Under the pieces are notes generated by a model. The model was not told the DNA's origin. It ran no database searches and was given only the letters and a program-made list of their open reading frames with translations. From Cedecea neteri (lineage in GTDB: Bacteria; Pseudomonadota; Gammaproteobacteria; Enterobacterales; Enterobacteriaceae), in assembly GCF_000757825.1 (NCBI RefSeq), contig NZ_CP009451.1, positions 2,108,001 through 2,172,000 of the forward strand: 64,000 bases of DNA, in the 5' to 3' direction. Positions 10,245 to 19,480 of the stretch are shown one piece after another (position 1 is the first letter of the stretch; each line of letters opens with the position of its first letter). Both the position numbers and the translations under genes were made by a program.

Positions 10245-10451
10245 CTAGCCCATGTCCGCCTGCAAACGCATCACCTGGCGGTTCACCTCGGACATCACCG
10301 AGTAATGTTGCTTATCCTTAACCTTCGGGACAAGGATTTTGCCCTTATCAAATTCGAAAGCGCCAACGTCCTTGATATACAACCGTCCGCGGAACAGGAT
10401 CTTCACGTACTTCGCCACCTGAAGGGGGTTGTAACGTTGGAAAATTTTCAT
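10245..10451 (-). CDS. ytfK: YtfK, stringent-response modulator
   Basis: A 68-residue DUF1107 protein nearly identical to E. coli YtfK ([20 protein letters not shown]). In E. coli it binds SpoT and tilts it toward (p)ppGpp synthesis during phosphate or fatty-acid starvation, and its gene is under PhoB. I did not find a convincing Pho box in the upstream gap. The gene is convergent with paeA and divergent from ytfJ. Confidence 0.95.
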   Translation of the reverse strand: MKIFQRYNPLQVAKYVKILFRGRLYIKDVGAFEFDKGKILVPKVKDKQHYSVMSEVNRQVMRLQADMG

Positions 10452-10776
10452 TGTTCTTTACTCCTGCATGTTAACGCCTCTGCGAGCCACATTTGGCCCG
10501 ACAAGCTGAGGCGAAAAAGTTTGGTGCACGAAAACTATAGTCCAGATATCGAAGGTCACCTAGTGTGTAGAAGTTTTTTTACTAAAAGATTACAAAGTTG
10601 CAGAATAATATTTTTAAATGTAAAAAACGGCAGCGTAAGCCTTCAAATTTCAGGGTTATGTGCGTCAGCCCGCAAACTGGCATTTTGATTGCGGGACAGA
10701 TGCTTATTCAGCACATATGCTTAAATCATCGACTCAAGTGGTCGGATCACCTGCTAACAACAATAAGGAGTCACCT
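10452..10776. other. Intergenic region between ytfK and ytfJ (325 bp)
   Basis: An AT-rich divergent promoter region. It holds the ytfK start signals at its left end and AAGGAG for ytfJ at 10765-10770. A TATAGT-like -10 can be read toward ytfK near 10537. No open reading frame with family similarity, no RNA gene and no convincing named operator was seen. Confidence 0.5.
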
Positions 10777-11331
10777 ATGACTTTGCGCGGAATGCTGGCG
10801 CTGTCTCTGCTGCTGCCGTTAATGGCCTCGGCCCATAACTTTGAGAACAACCAGCGGGTTTCTCCTATCGGTATTACCGACAGGGGCGAGCTGGTGCTGG
10901 ATAACAGTAAGTTTAGTTATAAAAACTGGAATAGCGCGCAGCTCCCTGGGAAAGTGAGAGTCCTGCAGCATATTGCCGGGCGTTCGAGTGCAAAAGAAGA
11001 AAATGCGGCGATGGTCGAGGCGATTAAAGCGGCGAAATTCCCGCACGATAAGTACCAGACCACGACGATTGTGAATACCGATGATGCTATCGTCGGCACC
11101 AGCATGTTCGTGCGCAGCAGTATCGAAAGTAATAAGAAAGAGTTTCCGTGGTCGCAGTTTATCGTCGACGGCAACGGCGTAGCGGCCAAAGCGTGGCAGC
11201 TGCAACAGGGCGGCTCCGCCATCGTGGTACTGGACAAGGAAGGGCGGGTTCAGTTCGCGAAAGACGGTCCGTTAACCCAGCAGGAAGTGCAGCAGGTGAT
11301 CAGCCTGCTGCAAGGGTTGCTCAGTAAATAG
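10777..11331 (+). CDS. ytfJ: YtfJ, periplasmic thioredoxin-fold protein
   Basis: The 184-residue product equals E. coli YtfJ in length. A signal peptide ([19 protein letters not shown]) is followed by a compact domain conserved in enterobacteria ([16 protein letters not shown]). The function is unknown; the fold is thioredoxin-like but I see no CxxC motif. The start at 10777 has AAGGAG 6 bases upstream; an in-frame extension to 10660 was rejected because it would hide the signal peptide. The 3' end overlaps the convergent cysQ 3' end by 11 bp. Confidence 0.93.
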   Translation: MTLRGMLALSLLLPLMASAHNFENNQRVSPIGITDRGELVLDNSKFSYKNWNSAQLPGKVRVLQHIAGRSSAKEENAAMVEAIKAAKFPHDKYQTTTIVNTDDAIVGTSMFVRSSIESNKKEFPWSQFIVDGNGVAAKAWQLQQGGSAIVVLDKEGRVQFAKDGPLTQQEVQQVISLLQGLLSK

Positions 11332-12067
11332 AGACGCGGAAGCCGGGGTTAAGGAACGACTCGCGCGGGGTATAGTCCAGCGGCTTGCCCTGCCAGTCAT
11401 GAACGTGCGCCCCGGCGGCGACCGCTACGGCATGGCCCGCGGCGGTATCCCAGATATTGGTTGGCCCAAAACGCGGATAAAGCTGAGCCTGGCCGTCGGC
11501 CACCAGGCAGAACTTCAGCGATGAACCAATGGCCGTGGTCTGATGCTCTCCCATCTGCTGGAGGTATTCTTTCAGCTCGCTGTCGCTGGCGGCGTGAGAA
11601 CGGCTCACAACTACGCGAGGTGGGCGGGCGTCACGCACATGAATTTGGTTGCGAACGCCACACTCTTCCTTCCAGGCCTTCCCTTCTGCCGCGCTGTACA
11701 TGATCTTCAGCACCGGGGCATACACAACGCCCATCACAGCTTTCCCGCCGTCGATAAGTGCGATATTCACGGTGAACTCGCCGTTACGTTTAAGAAACTC
11801 TTTGGTGCCGTCTAACGGATCCACCAGCCAGTAACGCTGCCAGCCCTGGCGCGTATCCCACGACTGGGGATCCTCTTCAGACAGCACAGGGATATCCGGC
11901 GTTAAGGCCTTTAATCCTTTCAGAATAATGTCGTGCGCGGCAAGATCGGCGGCCGTGACCGGCGAATCATCAGTCTTATGCGTCGCCTCAAGCGGCTTCT
12001 CTCCCTCATAGACCTGCATGATAGCGACCCCGGCCTCGCGGGCCAGCTGGCAAATTTGTTCTAACAT
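11321..12067 (-). CDS. cysQ: 3'(2'),5'-bisphosphate nucleotidase CysQ
   Basis: Dephosphorylates 3'-phosphoadenosine 5'-phosphate to AMP, removing the inhibitory by-product of sulfate assimilation; membrane-associated in E. coli. The 248 residues (E. coli 246) carry both inositol-monophosphatase-superfamily metal motifs, DPLDGTKEF at about residues 86-94 and WDTAAGHAV at about residues 211-219. Its 3' end overlaps ytfJ. The upstream gap to cpdB (about 200 bp) serves as a divergent promoter region. Confidence 0.97.
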   Translation of the reverse strand: MLEQICQLAREAGVAIMQVYEGEKPLEATHKTDDSPVTAADLAAHDIILKGLKALTPDIPVLSEEDPQSWDTRQGWQRYWLVDPLDGTKEFLKRNGEFTVNIALIDGGKAVMGVVYAPVLKIMYSAAEGKAWKEECGVRNQIHVRDARPPRVVVSRSHAASDSELKEYLQQMGEHQTTAIGSSLKFCLVADGQAQLYPRFGPTNIWDTAAGHAVAVAAGAHVHDWQGKPLDYTPRESFLNPGFRVSIY

Positions 12068-12268
12068 TCTCCACCTCGTGTTGTGTCTCTGCGCTACACC
12101 GAGCGAATAACTTATTGTTTTACTTATATCTCATTGCACCCCGATGCGCTATCTGTGAAGCATTTCCGGTTTAACGGGCGAATTTTCTGGCAGACTTCAC
12201 AAAATTGTAAGCAACAGTCTGTATATACATTGCCCTTTGTGGCGTACCTCTAAAAAGGACATTTAAAC

Positions 12269-14200
12269 ATGATTAAGTTTAGCGCAACGCTTCTGGCGAC
12301 GCTGATAGCCGCCAGCGTCAATGCGGCAACCGTTGACCTGCGGATCATGGAAACGACCGATCTGCACAGCAACATGATGGACTTCGATTACTACAAAGAT
12401 ACGCCTACTGAGAAGTTCGGTCTGGTACGCACAGCAAGTTTAATCAACGCCGCCCGCGGCGAAGTCACCAACAGCGTACTGGTGGATAACGGCGACATTA
12501 TTCAGGGCAGTCCGCTGGGCGATTACGCGGCGGCAAAAGGCCTTAAGGCCGGGGAAATCCACCCGGTCTATAAAGCGCTGAATACGCTCGACTATACCGT
12601 CGGCAACCTTGGCAATCACGAATTCAATTACGGCCTCGACTTCCTGCATAAAGCCCTCGCAGGTGCGAAGTTCCCGTACGTTAACGCCAATATCATCGAC
12701 GTGAAAACCCAGAAGCCGATGTTCACGCCGTACCTGATTAAAGAAACCGAAGTCAAAGACAAAGACGGTAAAACCCAAACGCTGCGCATCGGCTACATCG
12801 GCTTCGTGCCACCGCAAATCATGACCTGGGATAAAGCGAACCTGACCGGCAAAGTAACGGTGAACGACATCACCGAAACCGCCAGGAAATACGTGCCAGA
12901 AATGCGCAAACAGGGCGCGGATGTGGTGGTGGTGATTGCCCACTCGGGGCTTTCCAGCGAACCTTATCAGGCGATGGCCGAAAACTCGGTTTACTACCTC
13001 AGCCAGGTGCCGGGCGTGGACGCCATCATGTTCGGCCATGCTCATGCCGTGTTCCCAGGGAAAGACTTTGCCAATATTAAAGGGGCCGATATCGAAAAAG
13101 GCACCCTGAACGGTATTCCTGCCGTGATGCCGGGCATGTGGGGCGATCATCTCGGCGTGGTAGATCTGGTGCTGAACAACGACTCCGGCAGCTGGAAAGT
13201 CACCGGCAGCAAGGCCGAAGCACGGCCGATTTATGACAGCGTAGCTAAAAAGTCGCTGGCCGCAGAAGACGAGAAGCTGGTGAAAGTGCTGGAACACGAT
13301 CACAACGCAACTCGTGAATTTGTCAGCAAGCCGGTCGGCAAGTCAGCGGACAACATGTACAGCTATCTGGCGCTGGTGCAGGACGATCCTACCGTTCAGG
13401 TGGTGAATAATGCGCAGAAAGCCTACGTCGAGAAATACATTCAGGGCGATCCGGATCTTGCCAACCTGCCGGTACTCTCCGCCGCAGCACCGTTCAAAGT
13501 GGGCGGACGTAAAAACGATCCGGCCAGCTTCGTTGAAGTAGAAAAAGGCCAGCTGACCTTCCGCAATGCCGCCGATCTCTACCTTTACCCAAACACGCTG
13601 GTGGTGGTGAAAGCGACCGGCAAAGAAGTAAAAGAGTGGCTGGAATGTTCCGCCGGGCAGTACAACCAGATCGACGTGAACAGCGCTAAGCCTCAGGAAC
13701 TGATCAACTGGGACGGCTTCCGTACCTATAACTTCGACGTCATCGACGGCGTGAACTACCAGATTGACGTTAGCCAGCCGGCCCGCTACGACGGCGAATG
13801 CCAAATAGTGAACCCGAAGGCAGAGCGCATCAAAGATCTGACCTTCAAGGGCAAACCTATCGATCCGAACGCGGTCTTCCTGGTGGCGACCAATAACTAC
13901 CGCGCCTACGGCGGCAAGTTTGCCGGCACCGGCGATAGCCACATCGCTTTTGCTTCACCGGATGAAAACCGCTCGGTACTGGCTAACTGGATCGGCGCTC
14001 AGGGCGAAATTCACCCTGCCGCAGACAACAACTGGCGTCTGGCGCCGATAGCCAGCAAGCAGCCGCTGGATATCCGCTTTGAAACCTCGCCAACCGACAA
14101 AGCAGCCGCGTTTATCAAAGAAAAAGGGCAATACCCAATGAAAAAAGTCGCTAACGACGACATTGGTTTTGCCATCTACCAGCTTGATTTAAGCAAGTAA
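12269..14200 (+). CDS. cpdB: Periplasmic 2',3'-cyclic-nucleotide phosphodiesterase/3'-nucleotidase
   Basis: Scavenges nucleotides in the periplasm, converting 2',3'-cyclic nucleotides and then 3'-nucleotides to nucleosides. The 643 residues (E. coli 647) begin with a signal peptide (about 1-19), then the calcineurin-like metallophosphatase domain with [18 protein letters not shown] and GHAHAVF metal motifs, then the 5'-nucleotidase C-terminal domain (from about 370) that closes the substrate pocket. The gene stands alone between cysQ and ytfH. Confidence 0.97.
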   Translation: MIKFSATLLATLIAASVNAATVDLRIMETTDLHSNMMDFDYYKDTPTEKFGLVRTASLINAARGEVTNSVLVDNGDIIQGSPLGDYAAAKGLKAGEIHPVYKALNTLDYTVGNLGNHEFNYGLDFLHKALAGAKFPYVNANIIDVKTQKPMFTPYLIKETEVKDKDGKTQTLRIGYIGFVPPQIMTWDKANLTGKVTVNDITETARKYVPEMRKQGADVVVVIAHSGLSSEPYQAMAENSVYYLSQVPGVDAIMFGHAHAVFPGKDFANIKGADIEKGTLNGIPAVMPGMWGDHLGVVDLVLNNDSGSWKVTGSKAEARPIYDSVAKKSLAAEDEKLVKVLEHDHNATREFVSKPVGKSADNMYSYLALVQDDPTVQVVNNAQKAYVEKYIQGDPDLANLPVLSAAAPFKVGGRKNDPASFVEVEKGQLTFRNAADLYLYPNTLVVVKATGKEVKEWLECSAGQYNQIDVNSAKPQELINWDGFRTYNFDVIDGVNYQIDVSQPARYDGECQIVNPKAERIKDLTFKGKPIDPNAVFLVATNNYRAYGGKFAGTGDSHIAFASPDENRSVLANWIGAQGEIHPAADNNWRLAPIASKQPLDIRFETSPTDKAAAFIKEKGQYPMKKVANDDIGFAIYQLDLSK

Positions 14201-14205
14201 GTCTC

Positions 14206-14601
14206 TCAGGCGTCCCGTTTTTCGCGGGACGCCATCACCTGCGGCAAATTCTCTTCTATCCAGTCGGCCAGCGCGGCCACTTTATCGGCAATTTCATGCC
14301 CCATCGGCGTCAGCGTGTACTCCACGTGCGGCGGCACAACCGGGTAAGATTTGCGATCTACAAAACCGTCCGCTTCCAGCCATTGCAGCGTCTGCGCCAG
14401 CATCTTCTCGCTCACGCCGCCCATCTTGCGCCTTAAATCGCTGAACCGATGAGTGCCGTCCTGTAATGCCACTAGAATTAAAACACCCCAGCGGCTGGTC
14501 ACGTGCTTCAGCACGTCCCGCGACGGGCATTTATCGCTAAACAGGTTGCCGTTGCGCATTTGCTCACCCAGCGTCATGGGCGCTTCGCTGATTTCACTCA
14601 T
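14206..14601 (-). CDS. ytfH: YtfH, HxlR-family winged-helix regulator
   Basis: A 131-residue HxlR-type DNA-binding protein (E. coli YtfH 126). The core carries the family pattern CPSRDVLKHVTSRWGVLIL, then FSDLRRKMGGVSEKMLAQTL in the recognition helix region. HxlR proteins often sense electrophiles through a cysteine near the N-terminus; Cys22 is the candidate here. It is divergent from qorB, which it probably controls; short palindromes lie in the shared spacer at 14619-14641. Confidence 0.92.
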   Translation of the reverse strand: MSEISEAPMTLGEQMRNGNLFSDKCPSRDVLKHVTSRWGVLILVALQDGTHRFSDLRRKMGGVSEKMLAQTLQWLEADGFVDRKSYPVVPPHVEYTLTPMGHEIADKVAALADWIEENLPQVMASREKRDA

Positions 14602-14618
14602 TTAACACTTACCTTTTT

Positions 14619-14641
14619 GTACGTACTTACTAAAAGTTAGT
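14619..14641. promoter_or_regulatory. Palindromes between ytfH and qorB, candidate HxlR operator
   Basis: GTACGTAC at 14619-14626 is a perfect palindrome, and ACTAA-AAG-TTAGT at 14629-14641 is a perfect 5-bp inverted repeat. Both lie in the short spacer of the divergent pair, where HxlR-type regulators usually bind. Binding is inferred. Confidence 0.5.
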
Positions 14642-14693
14642 TAGGGTGTTAGTGTGGCACAACTTGTTCGAAACATCACCCAGGAGATTGATC

Positions 14694-15542
14694 ATGATTG
14701 CGATTACCGGCGCATCCGGCCAGCTAGGCCGCCTTGTGATTGAAGATTTACTGAAAACGGTGAAAGCCGAAGAGATTGTGGCCGTGGTGCGTAACCCGGC
14801 CAAAGTAGAAGATTTTGCCCGCCGAGGCGTGCAGGTTCGTGCGGCGGATTACGGCGACGTGTCAGCCCTGGCGAAGGCTTTCTCCGGCGTGGAAAAAGTG
14901 CTGCTGATCTCCTCCAGCGAGGTAGGTCAACGAGCCGTTCAGCACAGCAATATTATTGCCGCAGCAAAACAAGCGGGCGTTAAGCTCATCGCCTACACTA
15001 GCCTGCTGCATGCCGACAAATCGCCGCTGGCCCTTGCCGAAGAACACATCGTCACCGAGCAACAGCTCAAAGAATCCGGCGTAGCGTTCGTGCTGCTGCG
15101 TAACGGCTGGTATACCGAAAACTATCTGGCCAGCGTACCGCCGGCTATTCAGCATGGCGTGTTTATCGGCAGTGCCGGGGAAGGCAAAATCGCCTCAGCT
15201 ACGCGTGCTGATTACGCGGCAGCAGCAGCTAAAGTCCTGACGCTGGATAACCAGGCGGGCAAAGTTTACGAGTTGGCGGGTGACCACGGCTGGACGCTAA
15301 CGGAACTGACGGCGGAAGTAAGCCTGCAAAGCGGCAAACCTGTGGTTTATAAGAACCTGGACGAAGCGGATTTCAAAGCCGCACTTCAGGGCGCTGGCCT
15401 GCCGGAAGGTTTCGCGGCGCTGCTGGCAAACTCCGATGCAGGCGCGGAAAAAGGCGGTCTGTTTGACGACGGCCACCAGCTCAGCAAGCTGATTGGCCGC
15501 CCAACGACCTCGCTCAGCGACAGCGTCAAAAGTGCCCTGTAG
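14694..15542 (+). CDS. qorB: NAD(P)H:quinone oxidoreductase QorB (YtfG)
   Basis: NmrA-like short-chain dehydrogenase fold that reduces quinones with NADPH. The 282 residues (E. coli 286) open with the nucleotide-binding motif MIAITGASGQLGRLV; LLISSSEVGQRA and LLRNGWYTENYL are shared with the E. coli protein. The ATG at 14694 is 7 bases after AGGAG; an upstream in-frame start at 14646 was rejected. The stop overlaps the first copy of a 14-bp tandem repeat at 15542-15583. Confidence 0.95.
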   Translation: MIAITGASGQLGRLVIEDLLKTVKAEEIVAVVRNPAKVEDFARRGVQVRAADYGDVSALAKAFSGVEKVLLISSSEVGQRAVQHSNIIAAAKQAGVKLIAYTSLLHADKSPLALAEEHIVTEQQLKESGVAFVLLRNGWYTENYLASVPPAIQHGVFIGSAGEGKIASATRADYAAAAAKVLTLDNQAGKVYELAGDHGWTLTELTAEVSLQSGKPVVYKNLDEADFKAALQGAGLPEGFAALLANSDAGAEKGGLFDDGHQLSKLIGRPTTSLSDSVKSAL

Positions 15543-15593
15543 TTGTTAAAAACTGGTTGTTAAAATCTGGTTGTTAAAAACTGGTTAATAACT
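15542..15593. repeat. 14-bp tandem repeat, three units plus a partial fourth
   Basis: GTTGTTAAAAACTG (15542-15555), GTTGTTAAAATCTG (15556-15569) and GTTGTTAAAAACTG (15570-15583) are followed by a decayed unit starting GTTAATAACT. The units start on the last base of the qorB stop codon and end just upstream of the AraC-type gene's leader. Confidence 0.9.
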
Positions 15594-15600
15594 AGCCCTG

Positions 15601-15638
15601 CACGCGGACATCTCTATAATAACGGGAGAGTCCGCGTG
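15601..15638. promoter_or_regulatory. Inverted repeat around the -10 region and start codon of the AraC-type gene
   Basis: CACGCGGAC (15601-15609) and GTCCGCGTG (15630-15638) are perfect 9-bp inverted copies separated by 20 bases. The spacer holds a TATAAT box (15615-15620) and the GGGAG ribosome-binding site (15623-15627); the right arm overlaps the GTG start at 15636. It could be an autoregulatory operator, or a hairpin that hides the translation start. Confidence 0.6.
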
Positions 15639-16472
15639 GAGAGACAGAGCGTGCAGGGAGTTCCCGAGCAGTTTAGCGATGAGAGAGACAGCGCCCAGTT
15701 CCGGCATTTGCCACAGCTGCCGGGCGTTGAGCTTTATCACGCCCATATTGCGAAGTACGCCTTTGAACCTCACACCCATGAAGCCTTCGGCATCGGGGCC
15801 ATCACCTGGGGAGCAGAACGCTTCCGCTATCGTGGCGAGCAGCTGGTTGCTCCCACGGATTCGCTGGTGCTGATGAACCCGGACGAGCTGCATACCGGCG
15901 AAGCCGCCAGCGAAGACGGCTGGCAGTACCGCATGATTTATCTTGAGCCCGATCTGCTGGAGTCGCTAACCGGGGAGAGAAGCTGGTGGTTTAACGCCGC
16001 CGTGAATCACGATCCGACCCGCGCCCGCCAGGTTTCGCAGTTTATCGCTGGCCTGTGGCAGGCCGAAGACACGCTGACCCAGCAGGGGCTACTGCTCAAC
16101 CTCGTCGAAGCTTTTCGGCCCTATGCGCGTCATCTGCCCGGACTCCATGAGGCGACCAACCGCTTCGCCCTGGTGCGCGAGTATCTCTACGATAACTACA
16201 TGCACACCATCACCCTTGAAGATTTAGCGGCGCTGATGTCCCTTAGCCCTTACCATTTTCAGCGACAGTTCAAAGCCTGCTATCACGTCACCCCGCATCA
16301 AATGCTGATGGCTATCCGCCTGTGGCACGCCAAGCAGTTTCTTACCGACGGCATGCCTGCCGCTCAGGTTGCCGCCGCCAGCGGCCTGACGGACCAGGCG
16401 CACCTGACGCGGGCGTTTGCCCAGCGCTACGGCATTACCCCCGTGCGTTACCAAAAGCAGGTCACCCGCTAA
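15636..16472 (+). CDS. AraC-family transcriptional regulator
   Basis: A 278-residue regulator with an N-terminal cupin-like sensing domain (about residues 25-165, with HTHEAFGIG and MNPDELHTGE, the effector-pocket signature of this family) and a C-terminal double helix-turn-helix (about 180-275, ITLEDLAALMSLSPYHFQRQFK and AAASGLTDQAHLTRAFAQRYG). The start is taken as GTG 15636 after GGGAG; GTG 15651 is an alternative. This gene is not at this place in E. coli. It sits directly before ytfF, 80 bp apart and on the same strand, so it may control that exporter; the effector is unknown. Confidence 0.9.
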   Translation: MERQSVQGVPEQFSDERDSAQFRHLPQLPGVELYHAHIAKYAFEPHTHEAFGIGAITWGAERFRYRGEQLVAPTDSLVLMNPDELHTGEAASEDGWQYRMIYLEPDLLESLTGERSWWFNAAVNHDPTRARQVSQFIAGLWQAEDTLTQQGLLLNLVEAFRPYARHLPGLHEATNRFALVREYLYDNYMHTITLEDLAALMSLSPYHFQRQFKACYHVTPHQMLMAIRLWHAKQFLTDGMPAAQVAAASGLTDQAHLTRAFAQRYGITPVRYQKQVTR

Positions 16473-16552
16473 CAAGACAGCAACCTGGTACAATACGCCG
16501 TCGCGCTGCGCCCCTACACTGCGGCTAAATTGTGTTGTTGCAGGAAATGAAG

Positions 16553-17518
16553 ATGTTAAGTGGTGTGTTGTACGCCCTGCTGGCGGGGCTGATGTGGGGA
16601 TTAATTTTCGTTGGGCCGATTATTGTCCCGGACTACCCGGCGGCCCTGCAGTCGACCGGCCGTTATTTAGCCCTTGGGCTGATTGCTATTCCCATCGCCT
16701 GGCTTGGGCGCAAACGCCTGCGCGAGCTGAGCCGCCAGGACTGGTTTACCGCCCTGAAGCTCTCAAGCGTGGGGAATCTGATTTATTACGTCTGCCTGGC
16801 GAGCGCCATTCAACGTACCGGGGCGCCTATCGCGACGATGATCATCGGCACGCTGCCGGTCGTTATCCCTGTTTTTGCTAACCTGCTGTACAGCAAAAGG
16901 GATGGGAAGCTGCCGTGGCGGCGTCTTGCCCCGGCGCTGGTGGTGATTGCCGCTGGTTTGATCATGGTGAATACCGCCGAACTTCGCGGCGAGCAGGCCG
17001 ATTTCAGCTGGTGGCGCTACGTGAGCGGTATTCTGCTGGCGTTTGTTTCGGTGGCCTGCTGGGCCTGGTATGCCCTGCGCAATGCCCGCTGGCTGCGAGA
17101 GAACCCGGACAAAAACCCGATGATGTGGGCCACGGTTCAGGGGCTTTCCACGCTGCCGTTTTCGCTTATCGGCTATATCGCCGTGTGCATCTGGATGGGC
17201 AGCCACGAGACGGACTTTACCCTGCCCTTCGGCCCGCGCCCTGAAGTGTTTATTACTTTGATGCTGGCGATTGCCATTCTCTGTTCGTGGCTGGGCAATC
17301 TGTGCTGGAACATCGCCTGCCAGCGCCTGCCGACGGTGATTGTCGGCCCGCTGATCGTCTTTGAGACCTTAGCCGGCCTGGCTTACACCTTTATGATTCG
17401 CCAAAGCTGGCCGCCGCTGTTAACGCTTTGCGGAGTGTTATGCCTGACGATTGGCGTGGTGCTGGCGGTGCGATCCAAACCAGAAAAAACGACGGTGGTT
17501 CAGGTTTCCGGGACATAA
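16553..17518 (+). CDS. ytfF: YtfF, EamA/DMT-superfamily inner-membrane transporter
   Basis: A 321-residue protein, the same length as E. coli YtfF, with about ten predicted membrane helices in two EamA repeats. The N-terminus (MLSGVLYALLAGLMWGLIFVG) and LIVFETLAGLAYTF near the end are closely shared. The substrate is unknown; DMT members usually export small metabolites. The ATG at 16553 has AGGAA 8 bases upstream; the TTG at 16532 and ATG at 16547 lack well placed ribosome-binding sites. Confidence 0.93.
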   Translation: MLSGVLYALLAGLMWGLIFVGPIIVPDYPAALQSTGRYLALGLIAIPIAWLGRKRLRELSRQDWFTALKLSSVGNLIYYVCLASAIQRTGAPIATMIIGTLPVVIPVFANLLYSKRDGKLPWRRLAPALVVIAAGLIMVNTAELRGEQADFSWWRYVSGILLAFVSVACWAWYALRNARWLRENPDKNPMMWATVQGLSTLPFSLIGYIAVCIWMGSHETDFTLPFGPRPEVFITLMLAIAILCSWLGNLCWNIACQRLPTVIVGPLIVFETLAGLAYTFMIRQSWPPLLTLCGVLCLTIGVVLAVRSKPEKTTVVQVSGT

Positions 17519-17540
17519 AAAAGCCGGGGTTTAGCCCGGC
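17517..17540 (-). terminator. Terminator of the chemoreceptor at 17581-19236
   Basis: Stem GCCGGG/CCCGGC (17523-17528 and 17535-17540). Read on the minus strand it is followed by six T residues, directly opposite the end of ytfF. Confidence 0.8.
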
Positions 17541-17553
17541 CTGAGAGAAAGAG

Positions 17554-17582
17554 ATCCCGGCTTAGCGTAGCCGGGATTTTTT
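17554..17582 (+). terminator. Terminator after ytfF
   Basis: Perfect 9-bp stem ATCCCGGCT/AGCCGGGAT (17554-17562 and 17569-17577) followed by a T run that reaches the chemoreceptor stop codon at 17581. Confidence 0.88.
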
Positions 17583-19236
17583 AGAAGGTTTCCCAGTTCG
17601 CATCCGAAACCGGCATCGCCTGTTTTGTTTTCAGCTGCGGCGTTTTGGCCTGAGCAACTTTCACCTGCGCCGGAGAGCGACGGTTAATTTTAAACACCGC
17701 CACCGCTTCGTTAAGACGAGAAGCCTGCTCCTCAAGCGCAGATGCTGCGGCCGCGGACTCTTCTACCAGCGAGGCATTCTGCTGGGTCACGCGGTCCATC
17801 TCCGCCACAGCCTGCCCGACCTGATCGATACCCCGGCTTTGTTCGTCAGACGCAGAAGCAATTTCGCCCATAATATCGGTGACACGAGTAACGGCGCTGA
17901 CGATTTCCGCCATCGTTTTACCGGCTTCATTGACCAGATCGGAACCCGCATTTACGCGCTCGCCGGAATCGTCAATCAGGGCTTTAATCTCTTTCGCCGC
18001 CTGCGCGCTGCGCTGGGCAAGCGTACGCACCTCACCGGCAACCACGGCAAAACCACGCCCCTGCTCGCCCGCTCTTGCGGCTTCTACCGCGGCGTTAAGG
18101 GCCAGAATGTTGGTCTGGAAAGCAATACCGTCGATCACGCTGGTAATTTGGGCAATTTTGCTGGAACTGGTGGCAATTTCATCCATCGTCCGCACCACGC
18201 CTTCCACTACGTTACCGCCTTTCTTCGCGGTCGTGGAGGCATCCAGCGCAAGGCGTGACGCCTGGCGGGCGTTATCGGCATTTTGCTTCACCGTGGCCGT
18301 AAGCTGTTCCATGCTGGCCGCCGTTTCTTCCAGCGAAGCCGCCTGCTGCTCGGTACGAGAAGAGAGATCGTTGCTGCCAGCGGAAATTTCACCGGCACCG
18401 GTATAAATCGTGTCGGCGCCATCGCGAACCACGCTGACCGTATTCGCCAACGAGGCCTGCATCTCTTGTACGCTGCTTGCCAGCAGCGCCATTTCGTTTT
18501 TGCCCTGGGCCTCAATCGGCTGGGTCAGGTCGCCTGCAGCAATGGCACGAATATGGTCCATCACGTCACGCAGAGGCATCAGCAGGACGCGGCGCATCGC
18601 CACCCAGCTCATCACAATCACCCCAATCACGCCGAGCATGACGACGCGGAGGATCCACAGAATCCGCTGATAGTCGGCCTGATTATCGCGAACGCCTTCG
18701 CTGGAAAGCTCCGCCTGTTCGTCACGCCATTCACGGTAGACCTTCTGCATCGCAACCTGCTTCTGTTCCGCATTTTGCTTGAACATTTGCTCCAGGTTGC
18801 CCTGCGCGAGGAAGGTGTTCATTCTGGCGAGCGTGGAAGAGTAGTTGCGATACTGCTCTTCCAGTTCATCGCTCAGGTGTGGACGTAATCCTGGGGTATC
18901 CGGCAGCGCCTGGTATTTCTCAAAATGGCTTTGCGCCTCCGCAAGCAGCGCGTTGGCCGTCGCGACGAGTTCCTGGAGCTGCCCGCCGTTAATCTGGTTG
19001 GCCATGCTGCCCTGAATGCGCAGCATGCCTCGGTTCAGCGTCACACGTGCCTGGTTAAGGCCTATCCAGGCGTCGGTAAATTCAGCCACGTTCTGGCTGG
19101 AAAGCTGAGAAACGGTGAAGTTGTTCTTATCGTTGTTGAGGGCATTGATGAAAACCGTGGCTGACAGTAGCTGCATAGCGCCCAGCACAATCAATACGGT
19201 AATGAGTAAGGTAATAACTTTCATTCTTTTAAACAT
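17581..19236 (-). CDS. Methyl-accepting chemotaxis protein (Tar/Tsr type)
   Basis: A 551-residue transmembrane chemoreceptor. First membrane helix at about residues 8-30, periplasmic four-helix-bundle sensor to about 190, second membrane helix about 193-212, HAMP domain about 213-266, then the cytoplasmic signalling hairpin whose tip carries [20 protein letters not shown]. It ends in NWETF, the pentapeptide that docks CheR and CheB, so it should be a major, efficiently methylated receptor. The ligand is not predictable. A sigma-28 promoter lies at 19276-19302. The gene interrupts the E. coli ytfF-ytfE order. Confidence 0.95.
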   Translation of the reverse strand: MFKRMKVITLLITVLIVLGAMQLLSATVFINALNNDKNNFTVSQLSSQNVAEFTDAWIGLNQARVTLNRGMLRIQGSMANQINGGQLQELVATANALLAEAQSHFEKYQALPDTPGLRPHLSDELEEQYRNYSSTLARMNTFLAQGNLEQMFKQNAEQKQVAMQKVYREWRDEQAELSSEGVRDNQADYQRILWILRVVMLGVIGVIVMSWVAMRRVLLMPLRDVMDHIRAIAAGDLTQPIEAQGKNEMALLASSVQEMQASLANTVSVVRDGADTIYTGAGEISAGSNDLSSRTEQQAASLEETAASMEQLTATVKQNADNARQASRLALDASTTAKKGGNVVEGVVRTMDEIATSSSKIAQITSVIDGIAFQTNILALNAAVEAARAGEQGRGFAVVAGEVRTLAQRSAQAAKEIKALIDDSGERVNAGSDLVNEAGKTMAEIVSAVTRVTDIMGEIASASDEQSRGIDQVGQAVAEMDRVTQQNASLVEESAAAASALEEQASRLNEAVAVFKINRRSPAQVKVAQAKTPQLKTKQAMPVSDANWETF

Positions 19237-19275
19237 GTGTAGCCTTTTCTTATGCAGGTATTGTCCGACGTCTAA

Positions 19276-19302
19276 CTATCGGCAGCGTCCCCGGGTTATT
19301 TA
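19276..19302 (-). promoter_or_regulatory. Sigma-28 (FliA) promoter of the chemoreceptor
   Basis: On the minus strand: TAAATAAC, an 11-base spacer, then GCCGATAG. This matches the FliA consensus in spacing and in 7 of 8 bases of the -10 half. It lies 39 bases upstream of the start codon at 19236. Confidence 0.85.
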
Positions 19303-19433
19303 TGCTTCCCCTCCCAACAAACCACCATTTCTGGGGATTTTTTGTAATCATTCAGTATGTTAAGGAAAAAACTTTTTTTGTGATCCATGTCTCGCTATGA
19401 ACGCTGCTCCGAAAGGGTTATAGTGCTCACATA

Positions 19434-19456
19434 AAGATGCATTTAAAATACATCTT
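19434..19456. promoter_or_regulatory. NsrR operator in front of ytfE
   Basis: AAGATGCATTT-A-AAATACATCTT is an 11-1-11 imperfect palindrome (one mismatch between the arms). It corresponds to the known NsrR motif (AAGATGC-type half sites) and lies 24 bases upstream of the ytfE start. The nsrR gene is also in this window at 39297-39722. Confidence 0.88.
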
Positions 19457-19480
19457 ATATTTCACTATGAGGAGCCTGCT

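Noticed and set aside
12200..12240. LexA (SOS) box upstream of cpdB
   Set aside because: CTGTATATACAT begins like a LexA box, but the required ACAG half is missing.
12440..13303. 287-codon open frame antisense to cpdB
   Set aside because: Shadow frame, His/Val/Phe-rich and without family similarity.
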